A stretch of DNA of 53,987 nucleotides, from positions 1-53,987 of the forward strand of contig JAACTB010000010.1 in the NCBI GenBank assembly GCA_009993605.1, written 5' to 3'. How positions within the stretch are numbered: position 1 is the first letter of the stretch; every line of letters starts with the position of its first letter. Below are positions 42,363 through 51,811 of the stretch, piece after piece. The translations under genes were made by a program, and so were the position numbers. A model generated the notes under the pieces. It was not told the DNA's origin. It searched no databases and was given only the letters and a program-made list of their open reading frames with translations. Origin of the DNA: Erythrobacter sp. GTDB taxonomy: Bacteria; Pseudomonadota; Alphaproteobacteria; Sphingomonadales; Sphingomonadaceae.

Positions 42363-43769
42363 TCACTCCACCGGGCGCGAGTGGTCGAGCAGGTCTTTTT
42401 CCTGCCCACTGCCGCCCGCCCGGCGTTCCTCTTCCACCATTTCGGAAATCTCGCTCACCGGGCGCACATCCTCGTCGGCTTCGGTGACGGTGATCTGGCG
42501 CACGCGTTTCTGCTCGGAAGCGGAGGCCTCCGCTGGCGCTTCCCCTTGCCGCTCGGCGATATTCTGTAAGGGGAGCGAGGCGCTGCGCGGATCGAAGCGC
42601 AGGCGATAGATCGGTTCGGGCAGGCCGAAGCCCGCTTCCTCCAGCGCCGTCTTTACCGCCGGGATCGCCCGACTCTGCGCCTTCCACCAATCCGCCTCGC
42701 GCTGGTCGATCCAGGCGAGGAAGCGGATCACGACATTGGAATCGCCGACTTCGATGATGCGCGCCTCGGCAGGCGGATCGTCGAGCACGAAATCGAGCGC
42801 GGCCAGAGTATCGCGCCCCAGCCTGCGGGCCGCCTGCGCATCGTCGTCGGCATCGACGCCGAGATCGAACTGGAAGCGGCGCTGGGGATTGGTGGTGAAA
42901 TTCGTGATCACGGCCTTGAACACCTGCGCGTTGGGAATCCTCAGGTGATTGCCGTCCAATGTCATCAAGATCGTCGCGCGGCTGGTCAGACGAATTACGC
43001 GCCCCTCCAGATCGTCGATCAGCACCCAGTCCTTGGCGCGGAACGGCTGGCGCAGGCTCAGCATCAGCGAGGCGACGTAGTTCTCGATCGTGTCGCGCAT
43101 CGCGAAGCCCAGCGCGATGCCGACCACGCCCGCCCCGCCCAGCACGGCGCCCAGAAGCGCGCTCGCCCCGATCATGTCGAGCGCCACGACCACGCCGCCG
43201 ACCACAAAGGCGAAGCGGATGGCCGAGGCGATCAGTTCGGCGAGGAAGGAATTGGGCGCAAGCCGGTGCCAGACGCCGGTCAGCCCGGCGATGAGATAGC
43301 CGACCCCCGCGATGACCAGCGCAACGACGATCGCGAGGCCCATAAGCGGCAGCAGCGCCAGGAAATCATCGACCTGGTTCTGAAGGTTGCTGAGCCCGCC
43401 CGCGCTGCCGACCGAAACGTCGCGCTCGATCGCGTTTTCCACCGTGACGACGCCGGCGATACGCCCGACGATGGTCTCGGCACGCGCAATATCTTCCTGG
43501 GCCGGAACGGTACCCTGGAGCGAGACCACGCCCTGCTGCACCTCGACCTCGACATTCGCAAAGGCGGGCAATTCGCCGAAGATGCCGCGAATGCGATTGG
43601 CGATGCGCGCGTCCGATCCCGCTTCCTGCGTGTCGTCAATGGTCTGCTGGGGCGTGGGGCTCGCGGTCTCTTCCGGCGTTTCGGGCGCTGCAGGCAACAT
43701 GGCGGCCACGGGGACGCAGGCGAGAGCGGCCGAAATCGCCGCCAGCAGAGTTAAAATGCTGCGCTTCAT
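42363..43769 (-). CDS. Secreted-signal BON-domain MscS-type channel
   Basis: A 468-residue protein. An N-terminal signal peptide (MKRSILTLLAAISAALACVPVAA) is followed by a BON domain at about residues 50-115 (RIRGIFGELPAFANVEVEVQQGVVSLQGTV pattern). Three transmembrane segments follow at about 140-165, 185-205 and 210-235; the last acts as the pore helix (LLGAVLGGAGVVGIALGFAM). The MscS beta domain then runs FRAKDWVLIDDLEGRVIRLTSRATILMTLDGNHLRIPN in fragments, with an acidic C-terminal tail. The periplasmic BON domain may sense the envelope or bind phospholipid. The ATG follows GGAG; a longer frame to 44222 overlaps the pmbA gene. Confidence 0.88.
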   Translation of the reverse strand: MKRSILTLLAAISAALACVPVAAMLPAAPETPEETASPTPQQTIDDTQEAGSDARIANRIRGIFGELPAFANVEVEVQQGVVSLQGTVPAQEDIARAETIVGRIAGVVTVENAIERDVSVGSAGGLSNLQNQVDDFLALLPLMGLAIVVALVIAGVGYLIAGLTGVWHRLAPNSFLAELIASAIRFAFVVGGVVVALDMIGASALLGAVLGGAGVVGIALGFAMRDTIENYVASLMLSLRQPFRAKDWVLIDDLEGRVIRLTSRATILMTLDGNHLRIPNAQVFKAVITNFTTNPQRRFQFDLGVDADDDAQAARRLGRDTLAALDFVLDDPPAEARIIEVGDSNVVIRFLAWIDQREADWWKAQSRAIPAVKTALEEAGFGLPEPIYRLRFDPRSASLPLQNIAERQGEAPAEASASEQKRVRQITVTEADEDVRPVSEISEMVEEERRAGGSGQEKDLLDHSRPVE

Positions 43770-43780
43770 CGCCACTCTCC

Positions 43781-45127
43781 TCACGATCCGGCCACGGTCA
43801 TGCCATCGACCCTGACGGTCGGTACGTCCAGCGCGCGGAAACGCTCCAGATCGTTCGCCGGGACAAGCGCGCGGACCATGTCGAGCAGATTGCCCGCGAC
43901 GGTTATTTCGGCCACCGGCCCGGCGACTGCGCCGTTCACGATGCGAAAGCCCGACGCGCCCCGGCTGTAATCGCCGGTGACGAGATTGACGCCCTGGCCG
44001 AAAAGATGAGTGACATAGAGCCCGTCCGAAATATCGGCCATCAGATCGGCGGGGCTCGCAGCGCCCGCTTCCATATAGACATTGCTCGCCGAAACGCCCG
44101 GCGCGCCGCCCCCGCCGCGCGCGGCATGGCCGGTCATGGGGCGATCGAGCTGGCGGGCCGACGCGCTGTTCGTCATCCAGCCGAAGATGCGTCCATTTTC
44201 GACCAGCGCGCGCGGGACGCATTCCAGCCCCTCCCCGTCGAAGGGGCGGGAGCGTGGACCGCGCATCAGCAGCGGATCTTCGAGGATGCGGATTTCGGGC
44301 GCGAAGAGGTCTTCGTCTTCGTGGCCGATCAGGAAGCTCGCCTTGCGCGCCACGGCGGGGCCGCTCATCGCGGAGAGGATGTGGCCGATCAGGCTCCCGC
44401 CGACGCGCGGATCGAAGACGACCGGCATCCTGCCGCTCCTGAGTGTGCCCGGATCGAGCCGCGCGACCGCGCGACGGCCCGCTTCGGCCCCGATGCTGGC
44501 GGGATCGGGCAGGTCTTCCGCATGGCGCGCGCTTCTGAAATGGCTGTCGGTCTGCATCCGCCCGCCCTCGCCCGCGACGACGCTGGCCGAGATCGCATGG
44601 CCGCTCGCTTCGTACCCTCGCGCAAACCCAGCCGATGTCGCGAGCGCGACGACGCTGTGCGAGCGACTGGCTCCGCCGCCATTGGAATTGGTGACGCCGG
44701 GGACGGACCGTGCCGCATCCTCCGCCTCCAGCGCGCGCTCGCGCAACTCTTCGGGCGAGGTTTCGCGCGCATCGAAAAGGTCGAGATCGGGCATTTCGCC
44801 CACGAACAGCCGGTCTTGCGGGGCGAGCCCGGCGTAGCGATCCTCCGGTGCGATCTTCGCCATCGCAAGGGCGCGTTCCGCCAATGTCTCGAACGCCTCG
44901 GCGCTGAAATCGCTGGTATGGATCGAAGCGGAACGCTGGCCCACGAAGACCCGCAGCCCGATCGATTCGCTTTCCGAACGATCGACCGATTCGAGCTTGC
45001 CGAGCCGTATCTCGATTCCTTCCGATGCATCGGCACGCATGACGGCGTCGGCCGCGTCGGCGCCCATCCGGCGCGCCATCGCGATCAGGTCTTCGCAGCG
45101 GGTAAGCGCCGTATCGCTATCGATCAT
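43781..45127 (-). CDS. TldD/PmbA (TldE) family metalloprotease subunit
   Basis: A 448-residue protein of the PmbA/TldE branch, partner of the TldD peptidase. It has the N-terminal LGKLESVDRSESESIGLRVF strand and the C-terminal TGDYSRGASGFRIVNGAVAGPVAEITVAGNL block characteristic of the family. It lacks the HExxxH zinc motif of TldD, as PmbA does. No tldD gene is in the window. It lies 11 bases upstream of the BON-MscS gene on the same strand, so the two may form an operon. Confidence 0.93.
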   Translation of the reverse strand: MIDSDTALTRCEDLIAMARRMGADAADAVMRADASEGIEIRLGKLESVDRSESESIGLRVFVGQRSASIHTSDFSAEAFETLAERALAMAKIAPEDRYAGLAPQDRLFVGEMPDLDLFDARETSPEELRERALEAEDAARSVPGVTNSNGGGASRSHSVVALATSAGFARGYEASGHAISASVVAGEGGRMQTDSHFRSARHAEDLPDPASIGAEAGRRAVARLDPGTLRSGRMPVVFDPRVGGSLIGHILSAMSGPAVARKASFLIGHEDEDLFAPEIRILEDPLLMRGPRSRPFDGEGLECVPRALVENGRIFGWMTNSASARQLDRPMTGHAARGGGGAPGVSASNVYMEAGAASPADLMADISDGLYVTHLFGQGVNLVTGDYSRGASGFRIVNGAVAGPVAEITVAGNLLDMVRALVPANDLERFRALDVPTVRVDGMTVAGS

Positions 45128-45203
45128 GCACGCTCAACTCCGCACCGCCCCCATCGGGTCCGGGTAGGGTGGCGAAAGCGGCGGCGCAACCGTGCAGAGG
45201 TTG

Positions 45204-45584
45204 TCAGGCTATCGCCTTGAACCCGTAGGCAATCGCAAAAGGAAGGCCGATCGCCAGCGACCACAGCATCGCCTGATCGCGGCGGAAATCGCCAGTCAGC
45301 GCCGGATCGGCGGCGTGGGCATCGTCGAGATCCTTCCAGCGCTTTTCGAACCAGCGACAGGCGGGAATGATCGCCCCCACCAGCAATACCAGCAGCAGAT
45401 AGGGCAGGATCGAGGGAATTCCCTCGCTCAGCGCCTTGGTGGTCACGAAAATCTGCAGCGCGGTGTAGGCGATCAGCGCGAGCGCGACATTGTCGCTCAT
45501 GCTCTTGCGCCAGTCCCTTTCCCTTGGCCCGCGCGCCACCTCGTTCGTGTGGCGATAGGTCCTGTCGTCGATCGCCTTTCCCAT
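45204..45584 (-). CDS. Small membrane protein of unknown function
   Basis: A 126-residue protein. Residues 1-30 are charged (TYRHTNEVARGPRERDW). Hydrophobic segments lie at about 35-52, 57-73 and 107-124, the middle pair separated by only a few residues. The ATG has an AAGGGGAG ribosome-binding site; a longer frame to 45713 crosses the lptB promoter region. It lies upstream of pmbA on the same strand, 76 bases away. I do not recognise it. Confidence 0.72.
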   Translation of the reverse strand: MGKAIDDRTYRHTNEVARGPRERDWRKSMSDNVALALIAYTALQIFVTTKALSEGIPSILPYLLLVLLVGAIIPACRWFEKRWKDLDDAHAADPALTGDFRRDQAMLWSLAIGLPFAIAYGFKAIA

Positions 45585-45791
45585 GGCGCTCTCCCCTTCA
45601 TCCTCTGTCCCGACTCGAAATATTTCAGAAACCACGGGAATTGGCAAGTTTGCGTCCCCGCGCCCTATCCGAACGGTTCGGAAATTGTCCGATCGTCCCT
45701 GTATGATTGTCATGCAGGTTTCCTGCCAAATGCCCTTCCGATCGGACCGGCGGGGTTTTCAGCCGCGCCCGCTGCATCTAAGGCGAAAGGC

Positions 45792-46595
45792 ATGAGCGAC
45801 AGTGCAGCAACCGATTTGCAACGCGAAGAACTGGCCGAAGAGGCCGTGGCGGATGCCGCGCCGCCGATCCCGCAGGGCGGGCTCGAGGTCATCTCGATCG
45901 CCAAGAGCTACGACAAGCGCAGCGTTCTCAGCGACATTTCGCTCACCGTCGGCAAGGGCGAGGTGCTCGGCCTGCTCGGCCCCAACGGCGCGGGCAAGAC
46001 CACCTGCTTCTATTCCATCATGGGCCTCGTGCGCCCCGATGCGGGCCGCATCCTGATGGATGGGGAGGACGTGACCAAGCTGCCCATGTATCGTCGCGCG
46101 ATCCTGGGCCTCGGCTATCTCCCGCAGGAAACCAGCATTTTTCGCGGGATGACGGTGGAACAGAATATTCGCTGCGTCCTCGAAATGGTCGAACCCGATC
46201 CGGCGACGCGCGCGGCGGAACTGGACCGGCTCCTCGACGAATTCGGCCTCACACGCCTCAGGACCAGCCCCGCCATGGCACTGTCGGGCGGTGAACGCCG
46301 CCGCGCCGAAATCGCCCGTGCGCTGGCGGCGAAACCGTCGATCATGCTGCTCGACGAACCCTTCGCCGGGATCGACCCGCTCTCGATCAGCGACATCCGC
46401 GATCTCGTCAAGGATCTGAAGACGCGCGGGATCGGCGTCCTCATCACCGATCACAATGTGCGCGAGACGCTTGAGATCGTGGACCGCGCCTGCATCATCT
46501 ATGGCGGCCAGGTCCTGTTCGCGGGCACGCCGCAGGACCTCGTCGCGGACGAGAACGTCAAGCGGCTCTATCTGGGCGAGAATTTCACGCTGTGA
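45792..46595 (+). CDS. lptB: LPS export ABC transporter ATP-binding protein
   Basis: A 267-residue ATPase that powers LptFG extraction of lipopolysaccharide from the inner membrane. Walker A is GPNGAGKTT, the signature is LSGGERRRAEIARAL, and Walker B is IMLLDEPFAGIDP. The LptB marker YLPQETSIFRGMTVEQNI is present. An acidic N-terminal extension of about 28 residues precedes the usual start of the domain. rpoN follows after 21 bases, the standard lptB-rpoN order. Confidence 0.97.
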   Translation: MSDSAATDLQREELAEEAVADAAPPIPQGGLEVISIAKSYDKRSVLSDISLTVGKGEVLGLLGPNGAGKTTCFYSIMGLVRPDAGRILMDGEDVTKLPMYRRAILGLGYLPQETSIFRGMTVEQNIRCVLEMVEPDPATRAAELDRLLDEFGLTRLRTSPAMALSGGERRRAEIARALAAKPSIMLLDEPFAGIDPLSISDIRDLVKDLKTRGIGVLITDHNVRETLEIVDRACIIYGGQVLFAGTPQDLVADENVKRLYLGENFTL

Positions 46596-46616
46596 TCCCG
46601 CCGACCGGATAATCCC

Positions 46617-48089
46617 ATGGCGTTGAGCCCCCGCCTTGATCTCAGGCAAACCCAGTCGCTGGTGATGACGCCGCAATTGCAGCAGGCGATCAAGCTGCTG
46701 GCGCTGTCCAATCTCGAAATCGAAGCCTTTGTCGGCGAGGCGCTGGAATCGAACCCGCTGCTCGATATCGGCGAGGTGCGCCACGAGAAGGGTGCCGACC
46801 AGAGTGGGGGGGATGAAGGGGCCGCGCCCTCGGAGCACGAGAGCGATCCCGGCCCGGACGGGTCCGAAGCGCTCGATATCGAGAGCCACGCGGTCGATCC
46901 CGATGCCGGTCCCGCCGATATCGGCGACTGGGGCAAGGCCGGGTCCGGCGCAGGATCGCTGGGCGAGGACGGCGTGCCCGATCTCGAAAACCGGTCCTCT
47001 GACGGGCCGAGCCTGACCGAGCATCTCGAAGCGCAAATCGGTGGTGAGGCGCGCGATGCGCGGGAAGCGCTGATTGCCCTCAGGCTGGTCGGCGAGTTGG
47101 ACGAGGCGGGCTATCTCGGCACCGATCTGCGCGAGATCGCGGACGATCTCGGCGTGCCGCTGGCGGAGGTGGAGCGCGGGCTGGACCTCGTCCAGCGGCT
47201 CGACCCGACCGGCGTGGGCGCGCGCGATCTCGCCGAATGCCTCGCCCTCCAGGCGCGCGAGGCGGACCGCTACGATCCGTGCATGGCGCGCCTGATCGAC
47301 AATCTCGACCTCGTCGCGGCTGGCGAAGTCGCGCGGCTGAAGCGGCTCTGCCAGGTCGATGACGAGGATTTCGCCGACATGCTCGGCGAATTGCGCGAAT
47401 ACGATCCCAAGCCGGGCCTGCGCTTCGGCAGCACCACCGAAACCGGCATCGTGCCCGACGTGCTGGTGGCGCCGGACGGCACCGGCGGCTGGACGATCCG
47501 CATCAACGAAGCGAGCCTGCCCCGCCTCGTCGTCAACCGCGAGTATTATGTCGAACTGAAGGGCGGCGCGCGCGACAAGAAGGCGCTGTCCTGGCTCAAC
47601 GAGCAACTCTCCGAGGCCGACTGGCTGATCCGCGCGCTCGACCAGCGGCAGAAGACCATTCTCAAGACCGCCGCCGACATCGTCAAACGCCAGGACGGGT
47701 TCTTCCGCCAGGGCGTATCAGCGATGAAGCCGCTGACCTTGCGCGAGGTCGCCGAAAGCATCGCCATGCACGAAAGCACGGTCAGCCGGGTGACGAGCAA
47801 CAAATATCTCTCCTGTCCGCGCGGCACGTTCGAGCTGAAATATTTCTTTTCGAGCGGCGTCGGTGCGGCCGACGGGGAAGGGGCGAGTTCCGAAGCGATC
47901 AAGGCCCGCATCAAGGCGCTGATCGATTCGGAAGACGCGAAAAAGGTCTATTCGGACCAGAAACTGGTCGATCTTCTGAACGCCGAAGGCTTCGACCTCG
48001 CGCGGCGGACGGTCGCCAAATATCGCGAGGCGATCGGCATCGGATCCAGCGCCCAGCGCCGCCGGGCGAAGAAACTGCAAGGTTTGTGA
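46617..48089 (+). CDS. rpoN: RNA polymerase sigma-54 factor
   Basis: A 490-residue alternative sigma factor for enhancer-dependent promoters. Region I is LDLRQTQSLVMTPQLQQAIKLL; an acidic region II lies at about residues 55-125; the DNA-binding HTH contains VAESIAMHESTVSRVTSNKY; and the RpoN box ARRTVAKYRE is near the C-terminus. The region downstream of lptB has only a weak ribosome-binding site. No enhancer-binding activator or hpf gene is adjacent. Confidence 0.98.
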   Translation: MALSPRLDLRQTQSLVMTPQLQQAIKLLALSNLEIEAFVGEALESNPLLDIGEVRHEKGADQSGGDEGAAPSEHESDPGPDGSEALDIESHAVDPDAGPADIGDWGKAGSGAGSLGEDGVPDLENRSSDGPSLTEHLEAQIGGEARDAREALIALRLVGELDEAGYLGTDLREIADDLGVPLAEVERGLDLVQRLDPTGVGARDLAECLALQAREADRYDPCMARLIDNLDLVAAGEVARLKRLCQVDDEDFADMLGELREYDPKPGLRFGSTTETGIVPDVLVAPDGTGGWTIRINEASLPRLVVNREYYVELKGGARDKKALSWLNEQLSEADWLIRALDQRQKTILKTAADIVKRQDGFFRQGVSAMKPLTLREVAESIAMHESTVSRVTSNKYLSCPRGTFELKYFFSSGVGAADGEGASSEAIKARIKALIDSEDAKKVYSDQKLVDLLNAEGFDLARRTVAKYREAIGIGSSAQRRRAKKLQGL

Positions 48090-48311
48090 AGAAAATCCTT
48101 CCATCCAAGCCGTTGAATTTCCCGGCCAACCCAGATGCCACACCGGAAAACGTTAATACGCTTTACCCGCCGTTAACCTTTTCCGTTCAGAAGATGCGTG
48201 GTTAATAAGGCAGGACCCGGTGCGGGCATCGCCATGCACTTGGTCCATTCGGGGCACACGGCTTTCGGTCCGGCTGAAAGCATGTCATCCTCGGGCTAGA
48301 GGGGAACACCC
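48090..48311 (+). promoter_or_regulatory. Upstream region of ctrA with TTAA half-sites
   Basis: Between rpoN and ctrA lie GTTAAT (48152), CGTTAACC (48171-48178) and GGTTAATAA (48200). These resemble CtrA-type TTAA half-sites, but none forms a perfect TTAA-N7-TTAA. I saw no GANTC methylation site in the region. Autoregulation of ctrA is known in Caulobacter; here it is inference. Confidence 0.4.
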
Positions 48312-49007
48312 ATGCGCGTTTTGCTGATCGAAGATGAACCGACCACCGCCAAGGCGATCGAGCTCATGCTCACGACCGAAGGCTTCAACGTCTACTCGAC
48401 CGATCTGGGCGAAGAAGGCCTCGATCTGGGCAAGCTGTATGATTACGACATCATCCTGCTCGATCTGAACCTGCCCGACATGCATGGGTATGACGTGCTG
48501 AAGAAGCTGCGCGTCGCCAAGGTGCAGACGCCGGTGCTGATCCTGTCGGGCATTTCGGAAATGGATTCCAAGATCCGCAGCTTCGGCTTCGGCGCCGACG
48601 ATTACGTGACCAAGCCCTTCCACCGCGAAGAGCTCGTGGCGCGCATCCACGCCGTCGTCCGCCGGTCCAAGGGCCATTCGCAATCGGTCATCCGCACCGG
48701 CAAGCTGGCCGTCAATCTCGACGCCAAGACGGTCGAGGTCGATGGTGCGCGCGTGCATCTGACCGGCAAGGAATATGCGATGCTGGAGCTGCTCTCGCTT
48801 CGCAAGGGCACCACGCTGACCAAGGAAATGTTCCTCAACCACCTCTATGGCGGCATGGACGAACCTGAACTCAAGATCATCGACGTCTTCATCTGCAAGC
48901 TTCGCAAAAAGCTCAGCCACGCCTGTGGCGGTGAAAACTACATCGAGACCGTCTGGGGCCGCGGTTACGTGCTGCGCGATCCCGACGAGGCGCAGGAAGC
49001 CGCCTGA
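48312..49007 (+). CDS. ctrA: Cell-cycle response regulator CtrA
   Basis: A 231-residue OmpR-type response regulator and master regulator of cell cycle, motility and envelope genes in alphaproteobacteria. The receiver has the acidic pair ED at 7-8, phospho-acceptor D51 in [15 protein letters not shown], and a KPF loop. The C-terminal winged helix includes [29 protein letters not shown] and [11 protein letters not shown], which is the CtrA recognition-helix signature. GAGGGGAAC precedes the ATG. A terminator follows. Confidence 0.98.
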   Translation: MRVLLIEDEPTTAKAIELMLTTEGFNVYSTDLGEEGLDLGKLYDYDIILLDLNLPDMHGYDVLKKLRVAKVQTPVLILSGISEMDSKIRSFGFGADDYVTKPFHREELVARIHAVVRRSKGHSQSVIRTGKLAVNLDAKTVEVDGARVHLTGKEYAMLELLSLRKGTTLTKEMFLNHLYGGMDEPELKIIDVFICKLRKKLSHACGGENYIETVWGRGYVLRDPDEAQEAA

Positions 49008-49063
49008 TACAGTTTCTATTTCGGTCGACCCGACCAGTTGATTCCTTCGCTTGGACGCGAGAG

Positions 49064-49094
49064 ACGCCCGGTGCATGTCACCGGGCGTTTTTCT
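49064..49094 (+). terminator. Rho-independent terminator of ctrA
   Basis: ACGCCCGGTG and CACCGGGCGT form a perfect 10-bp stem around CATGT, followed by TTTT. Confidence 0.92.
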
Positions 49095-49179
49095 TTAGCG
49101 AGGCCCAAGTTTTTCCCCGTAGGCCGATCTTGCGGCACGCAGTATCCGGCGGCTTCCCCTCGCCGAAAGATACGCGCGC

Positions 49180-49959
49180 ATGGAAGTGTTCGGTTTCGAC
49201 TTGCTGAGTTTCGACTGGGCGGGTCTCCTCCCCTTTATCCTGATCGGTTTCGCAGCGCAGATGATCGACGGCGCGCTGGGCATGGCGTTCGGCGTGATCA
49301 CCAACACGCTGCTGGTCGGCGTGATGGGCGTGCCGCCCGCCCTCGCCTCGCAACGGGTTCACGTGGTCGAATGCTTCACCACCGCGACCTCGGGGATCAG
49401 CCATCTGCTGAACGGGAATATCGACAAGAAACTGTTTGTCCGCCTGCTGATCCCGGGCGTGATCGGCGGCGTGACGGGCGCTTACCTCTTGAGTTCGATC
49501 GACGCGGCGACGATCAAGCCTTTCGTGCTGCTCTATCTGGCAGGCATCGGGATCTATCTGCTGGTGCGCGGCATTGTCTATCCGCCCACCAAGAGCGAGG
49601 CGAAGCATGTCGCACCCCTCGGCCTCGTCGGCGGCTTCCTCGATGCGGCGGGCGGCGGCGGCTGGGGGCCGGTGGTCACCAGCAATCTGCTGATCCAGGG
49701 GGCGGAGCCGCGCAAGGTCGTCGGCACGGTCAATTCGGTCGAATTCTTCCTGACGATCGCGATCTCGGCGACCTTCATCTTCCATCTCGGCATTGCCGAT
49801 CTGGCCGGCGCGACCGCGGGCCTCTTGATCGGCGGCGTGATCGCAGCCCCGTTCGGAGCGCTGGCCGCCAAGCATTTCAGCCCGAAACTGATGCTGGTCC
49901 TGGTCGGTTTCGTGCTGACCGCGACGAGCCTCTACGGGGTCTGGACCGCCCTGTCCTGA
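49180..49959 (+). CDS. TSUP/TauE-SafE family permease
   Basis: A 259-residue inner-membrane protein with about eight hydrophobic segments in two repeats. The first repeat reads GFAAQMIDGALGMAFGVITNTLL and the second GLVGGFLDAAGGGGWGPVVTSNLL, both diagnostic of the sulfite/sulfonate exporter superfamily. It probably moves sulfite or another organosulfur anion; the substrate is not visible. It stands alone between ctrA and the unknown exported protein. Confidence 0.92.
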   Translation: MEVFGFDLLSFDWAGLLPFILIGFAAQMIDGALGMAFGVITNTLLVGVMGVPPALASQRVHVVECFTTATSGISHLLNGNIDKKLFVRLLIPGVIGGVTGAYLLSSIDAATIKPFVLLYLAGIGIYLLVRGIVYPPTKSEAKHVAPLGLVGGFLDAAGGGGWGPVVTSNLLIQGAEPRKVVGTVNSVEFFLTIAISATFIFHLGIADLAGATAGLLIGGVIAAPFGALAAKHFSPKLMLVLVGFVLTATSLYGVWTALS

Positions 49960-50054
49960 CCCTGGCCAAACAGGGCCGAGCGAGCGCCTGCTTAGCGGCC
50001 CGCTTGCCTGCGCGCGCCGCACCGCGTATCCTCACCTTATCTGGGGGGATGATC

Positions 50055-51014
50055 ATGCAGGCGGAATCCGCGGCACGGACTGATACGGGGCGAGGGATGC
50101 GGCGATTGCGCAGCCTGTCGCTGGGGAGCGGTGGCGCGCTGGTGCTGGCGCTGGTCGCGCAGGATGTGGCGCAGGGAACGGGCCCCAAAGTCGCGCCGGT
50201 CTTCGTTCCCTCTGAGACCGAAGCCCTTGCGATTGCGCCGGTTTCCGTTCCGCATGAGAATACGCCGATCGAAGCGAGACACAGGTCGATACAGCCGCCC
50301 GGATTGGCTTCAACCGCGCCTGAGGCACTCTTTCGCGCCTCCCCCAAGAGTTCAACCGATACCGGTGAAGCGCAACCGCACGCCCCTCGTTCGCCTATTG
50401 GAAATGTCGCGATTCGGGCAACTTTGGCCGCACCGATCGGCCCGGCCCCGACGGCGATCGCAGCGATCACTCCGCCCCTGCCTCGCGCGATCCTCTCACA
50501 GACCGGAACTTCGGCGGGAGCTCAGGCCGAGCTCCGAATCGAAAGCCAGCCGCGCCTGACAATGGCGCGTCCGACCGCGAATGCCGCTCCCGCTACCCGG
50601 TCCGCGCAGCCCGAATCCGACGCCTATATCGAGCAGATTTCTCCCGATCGCGCGTCCGATCCCCGATCCTTTGCGGCAGCGAGCGAAGCCATGCAGGTCG
50701 CTCCCGAACTCGCGCTGGCGAAGATGGAGCGCGGGCGCGTCGCGATGCTGGCCATGGCGCCGGCCCGGCTCACTTTGCGCGCCGGAGACGGCGCCGCCGG
50801 CGATGTCGCGGTCGCGATGGTGTCCGACGACACGATCGCCGTCAGGCTCGCCGACCTGCTCGACATCGTGGGACCGCGCATGGATGCGGACCATCTGGCC
50901 AGTTTGCGCGCCTCCTCCGCGGCGCAAAGCTTCGTGACGCTCGACCAGCTGCGCGCGGTCGAACTCACGATCAGCTACGACCCGGTCTATGACGAGCTGC
51001 GCCTGCATGGATAG
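50055..51014 (+). CDS. Unknown protein with Pro/Ala/Ser-rich middle
   Basis: A 319-residue protein. A basic N-terminus (RGMRRLRSLSLGSGG) leads into a hydrophobic stretch (ALVLALVAQDV) near residues 29-41, so it could be exported or anchored. Residues about 60-190 are low-complexity, rich in Pro, Ala and Ser. The C-terminal 80 residues look folded, with VAMVSDDTIAVRLADLLDIVGPRM, FVTLDQLRAVELTISYDPVYDELRL. GGGGGG at 50043 favours ATG 50055 over 50049. I do not recognise the domain. Convincing third-codon bias supports a real gene. Confidence 0.65.
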   Translation: MQAESAARTDTGRGMRRLRSLSLGSGGALVLALVAQDVAQGTGPKVAPVFVPSETEALAIAPVSVPHENTPIEARHRSIQPPGLASTAPEALFRASPKSSTDTGEAQPHAPRSPIGNVAIRATLAAPIGPAPTAIAAITPPLPRAILSQTGTSAGAQAELRIESQPRLTMARPTANAAPATRSAQPESDAYIEQISPDRASDPRSFAAASEAMQVAPELALAKMERGRVAMLAMAPARLTLRAGDGAAGDVAVAMVSDDTIAVRLADLLDIVGPRMDADHLASLRASSAAQSFVTLDQLRAVELTISYDPVYDELRLHG

Positions 51015-51073
51015 CGTGACCCTGTACTCGTGGTCTCTGGACCCAGGCCGCGCGAACGCCTAGCCGCGCGCGC

Positions 51074-51775
51074 ATGACTGCACACAAAGAAGGCGATCCC
51101 ACCACGCTGAACCGGCTTTACGGCCGGTCCATCGGCAAGCCGCTGCGCGCCCACCAGCAGGGGCTGGTCGACAATTTGCTGCCCCGGATCGCGGTGCCGG
51201 ACGAAGGCCCGGTCACGGCGGAGCGATTGTTTGGCGATTCGCGCCCGCTCCATTTCGAGATCGGCTTCGGCGGCGGCGAACATCTCGCCTATCGCGCGGA
51301 CCTGCTGCCCGATCATGGGTTCATCGGGGCAGAGCCGTATGTGAACGGTGTGGCGCAATGCCTCGCCCAGATCGAGGAGGAGCGGCTCGGCAATATCCGC
51401 CTGGTTCATGGCGATGCGCTGCAGGCGCTGGCCCGCGTGCCCGATGGGGCGCTGACCATGGCCTATCTTCTCCACCCCGATCCCTGGCCCAAGGCCAAGC
51501 ACGCCAAGCGCCGGATGATGAATGACGGCCCGGTGCGGATGATCGCGGACAAGTTGAAGCCTGGCGGCGAATTCCGCTTCGGGACCGACCATCCGATCTA
51601 TCTGCGCCACGCACTGATGGTGATGCGTCGCTTCACGGACGAATTCGAATGGCAGGTCGAAGGGCGCGACAGTTGGGAAAACCGCCCCTCGGGCTGGTGC
51701 CAGACGCGCTACGAGAAGAAGGCCCGCGAACAGATGGGCCACGAAGTCTGGTATTTCCGCTTCCGCCGGAAATGA
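51074..51775 (+). CDS. trmB: tRNA (guanine-N7)-methyltransferase
   Basis: A 233-residue enzyme that methylates G46 of tRNA. It has EIGFGGGEHLAYRA (SAM binding), the family motif HPDPWPKAKHAKRR and GTDHPIYLRHALMVM. The N-terminal RLYGRSIGKPLRAHQQGL is typical. No strong ribosome-binding site precedes ATG 51074. It converges with the outer-membrane gene. Confidence 0.97.
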   Translation: MTAHKEGDPTTLNRLYGRSIGKPLRAHQQGLVDNLLPRIAVPDEGPVTAERLFGDSRPLHFEIGFGGGEHLAYRADLLPDHGFIGAEPYVNGVAQCLAQIEEERLGNIRLVHGDALQALARVPDGALTMAYLLHPDPWPKAKHAKRRMMNDGPVRMIADKLKPGGEFRFGTDHPIYLRHALMVMRRFTDEFEWQVEGRDSWENRPSGWCQTRYEKKAREQMGHEVWYFRFRRK

Positions 51776-51805
51776 CGGGGCGGCCCTTAAGAGAAGGCCG
51801 CCCCG
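51776..51805. terminator. Stem-loop between converging trmB and outer-membrane gene
   Basis: CGGGGCGGCC and GGCCGCCCCG form a perfect 10-bp stem around CTTAAGAGAA immediately after the trmB stop. There is no T run, so termination may be factor-assisted. Confidence 0.55.
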
Positions 51806-51811
51806 CTATCG

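Noticed and set aside
42363..44222. N-terminal extension of the BON-MscS protein by 151 codons
   Set aside because: It would overlap pmbA in another frame, while ATG 43769 has GGAG and starts a clean signal peptide.
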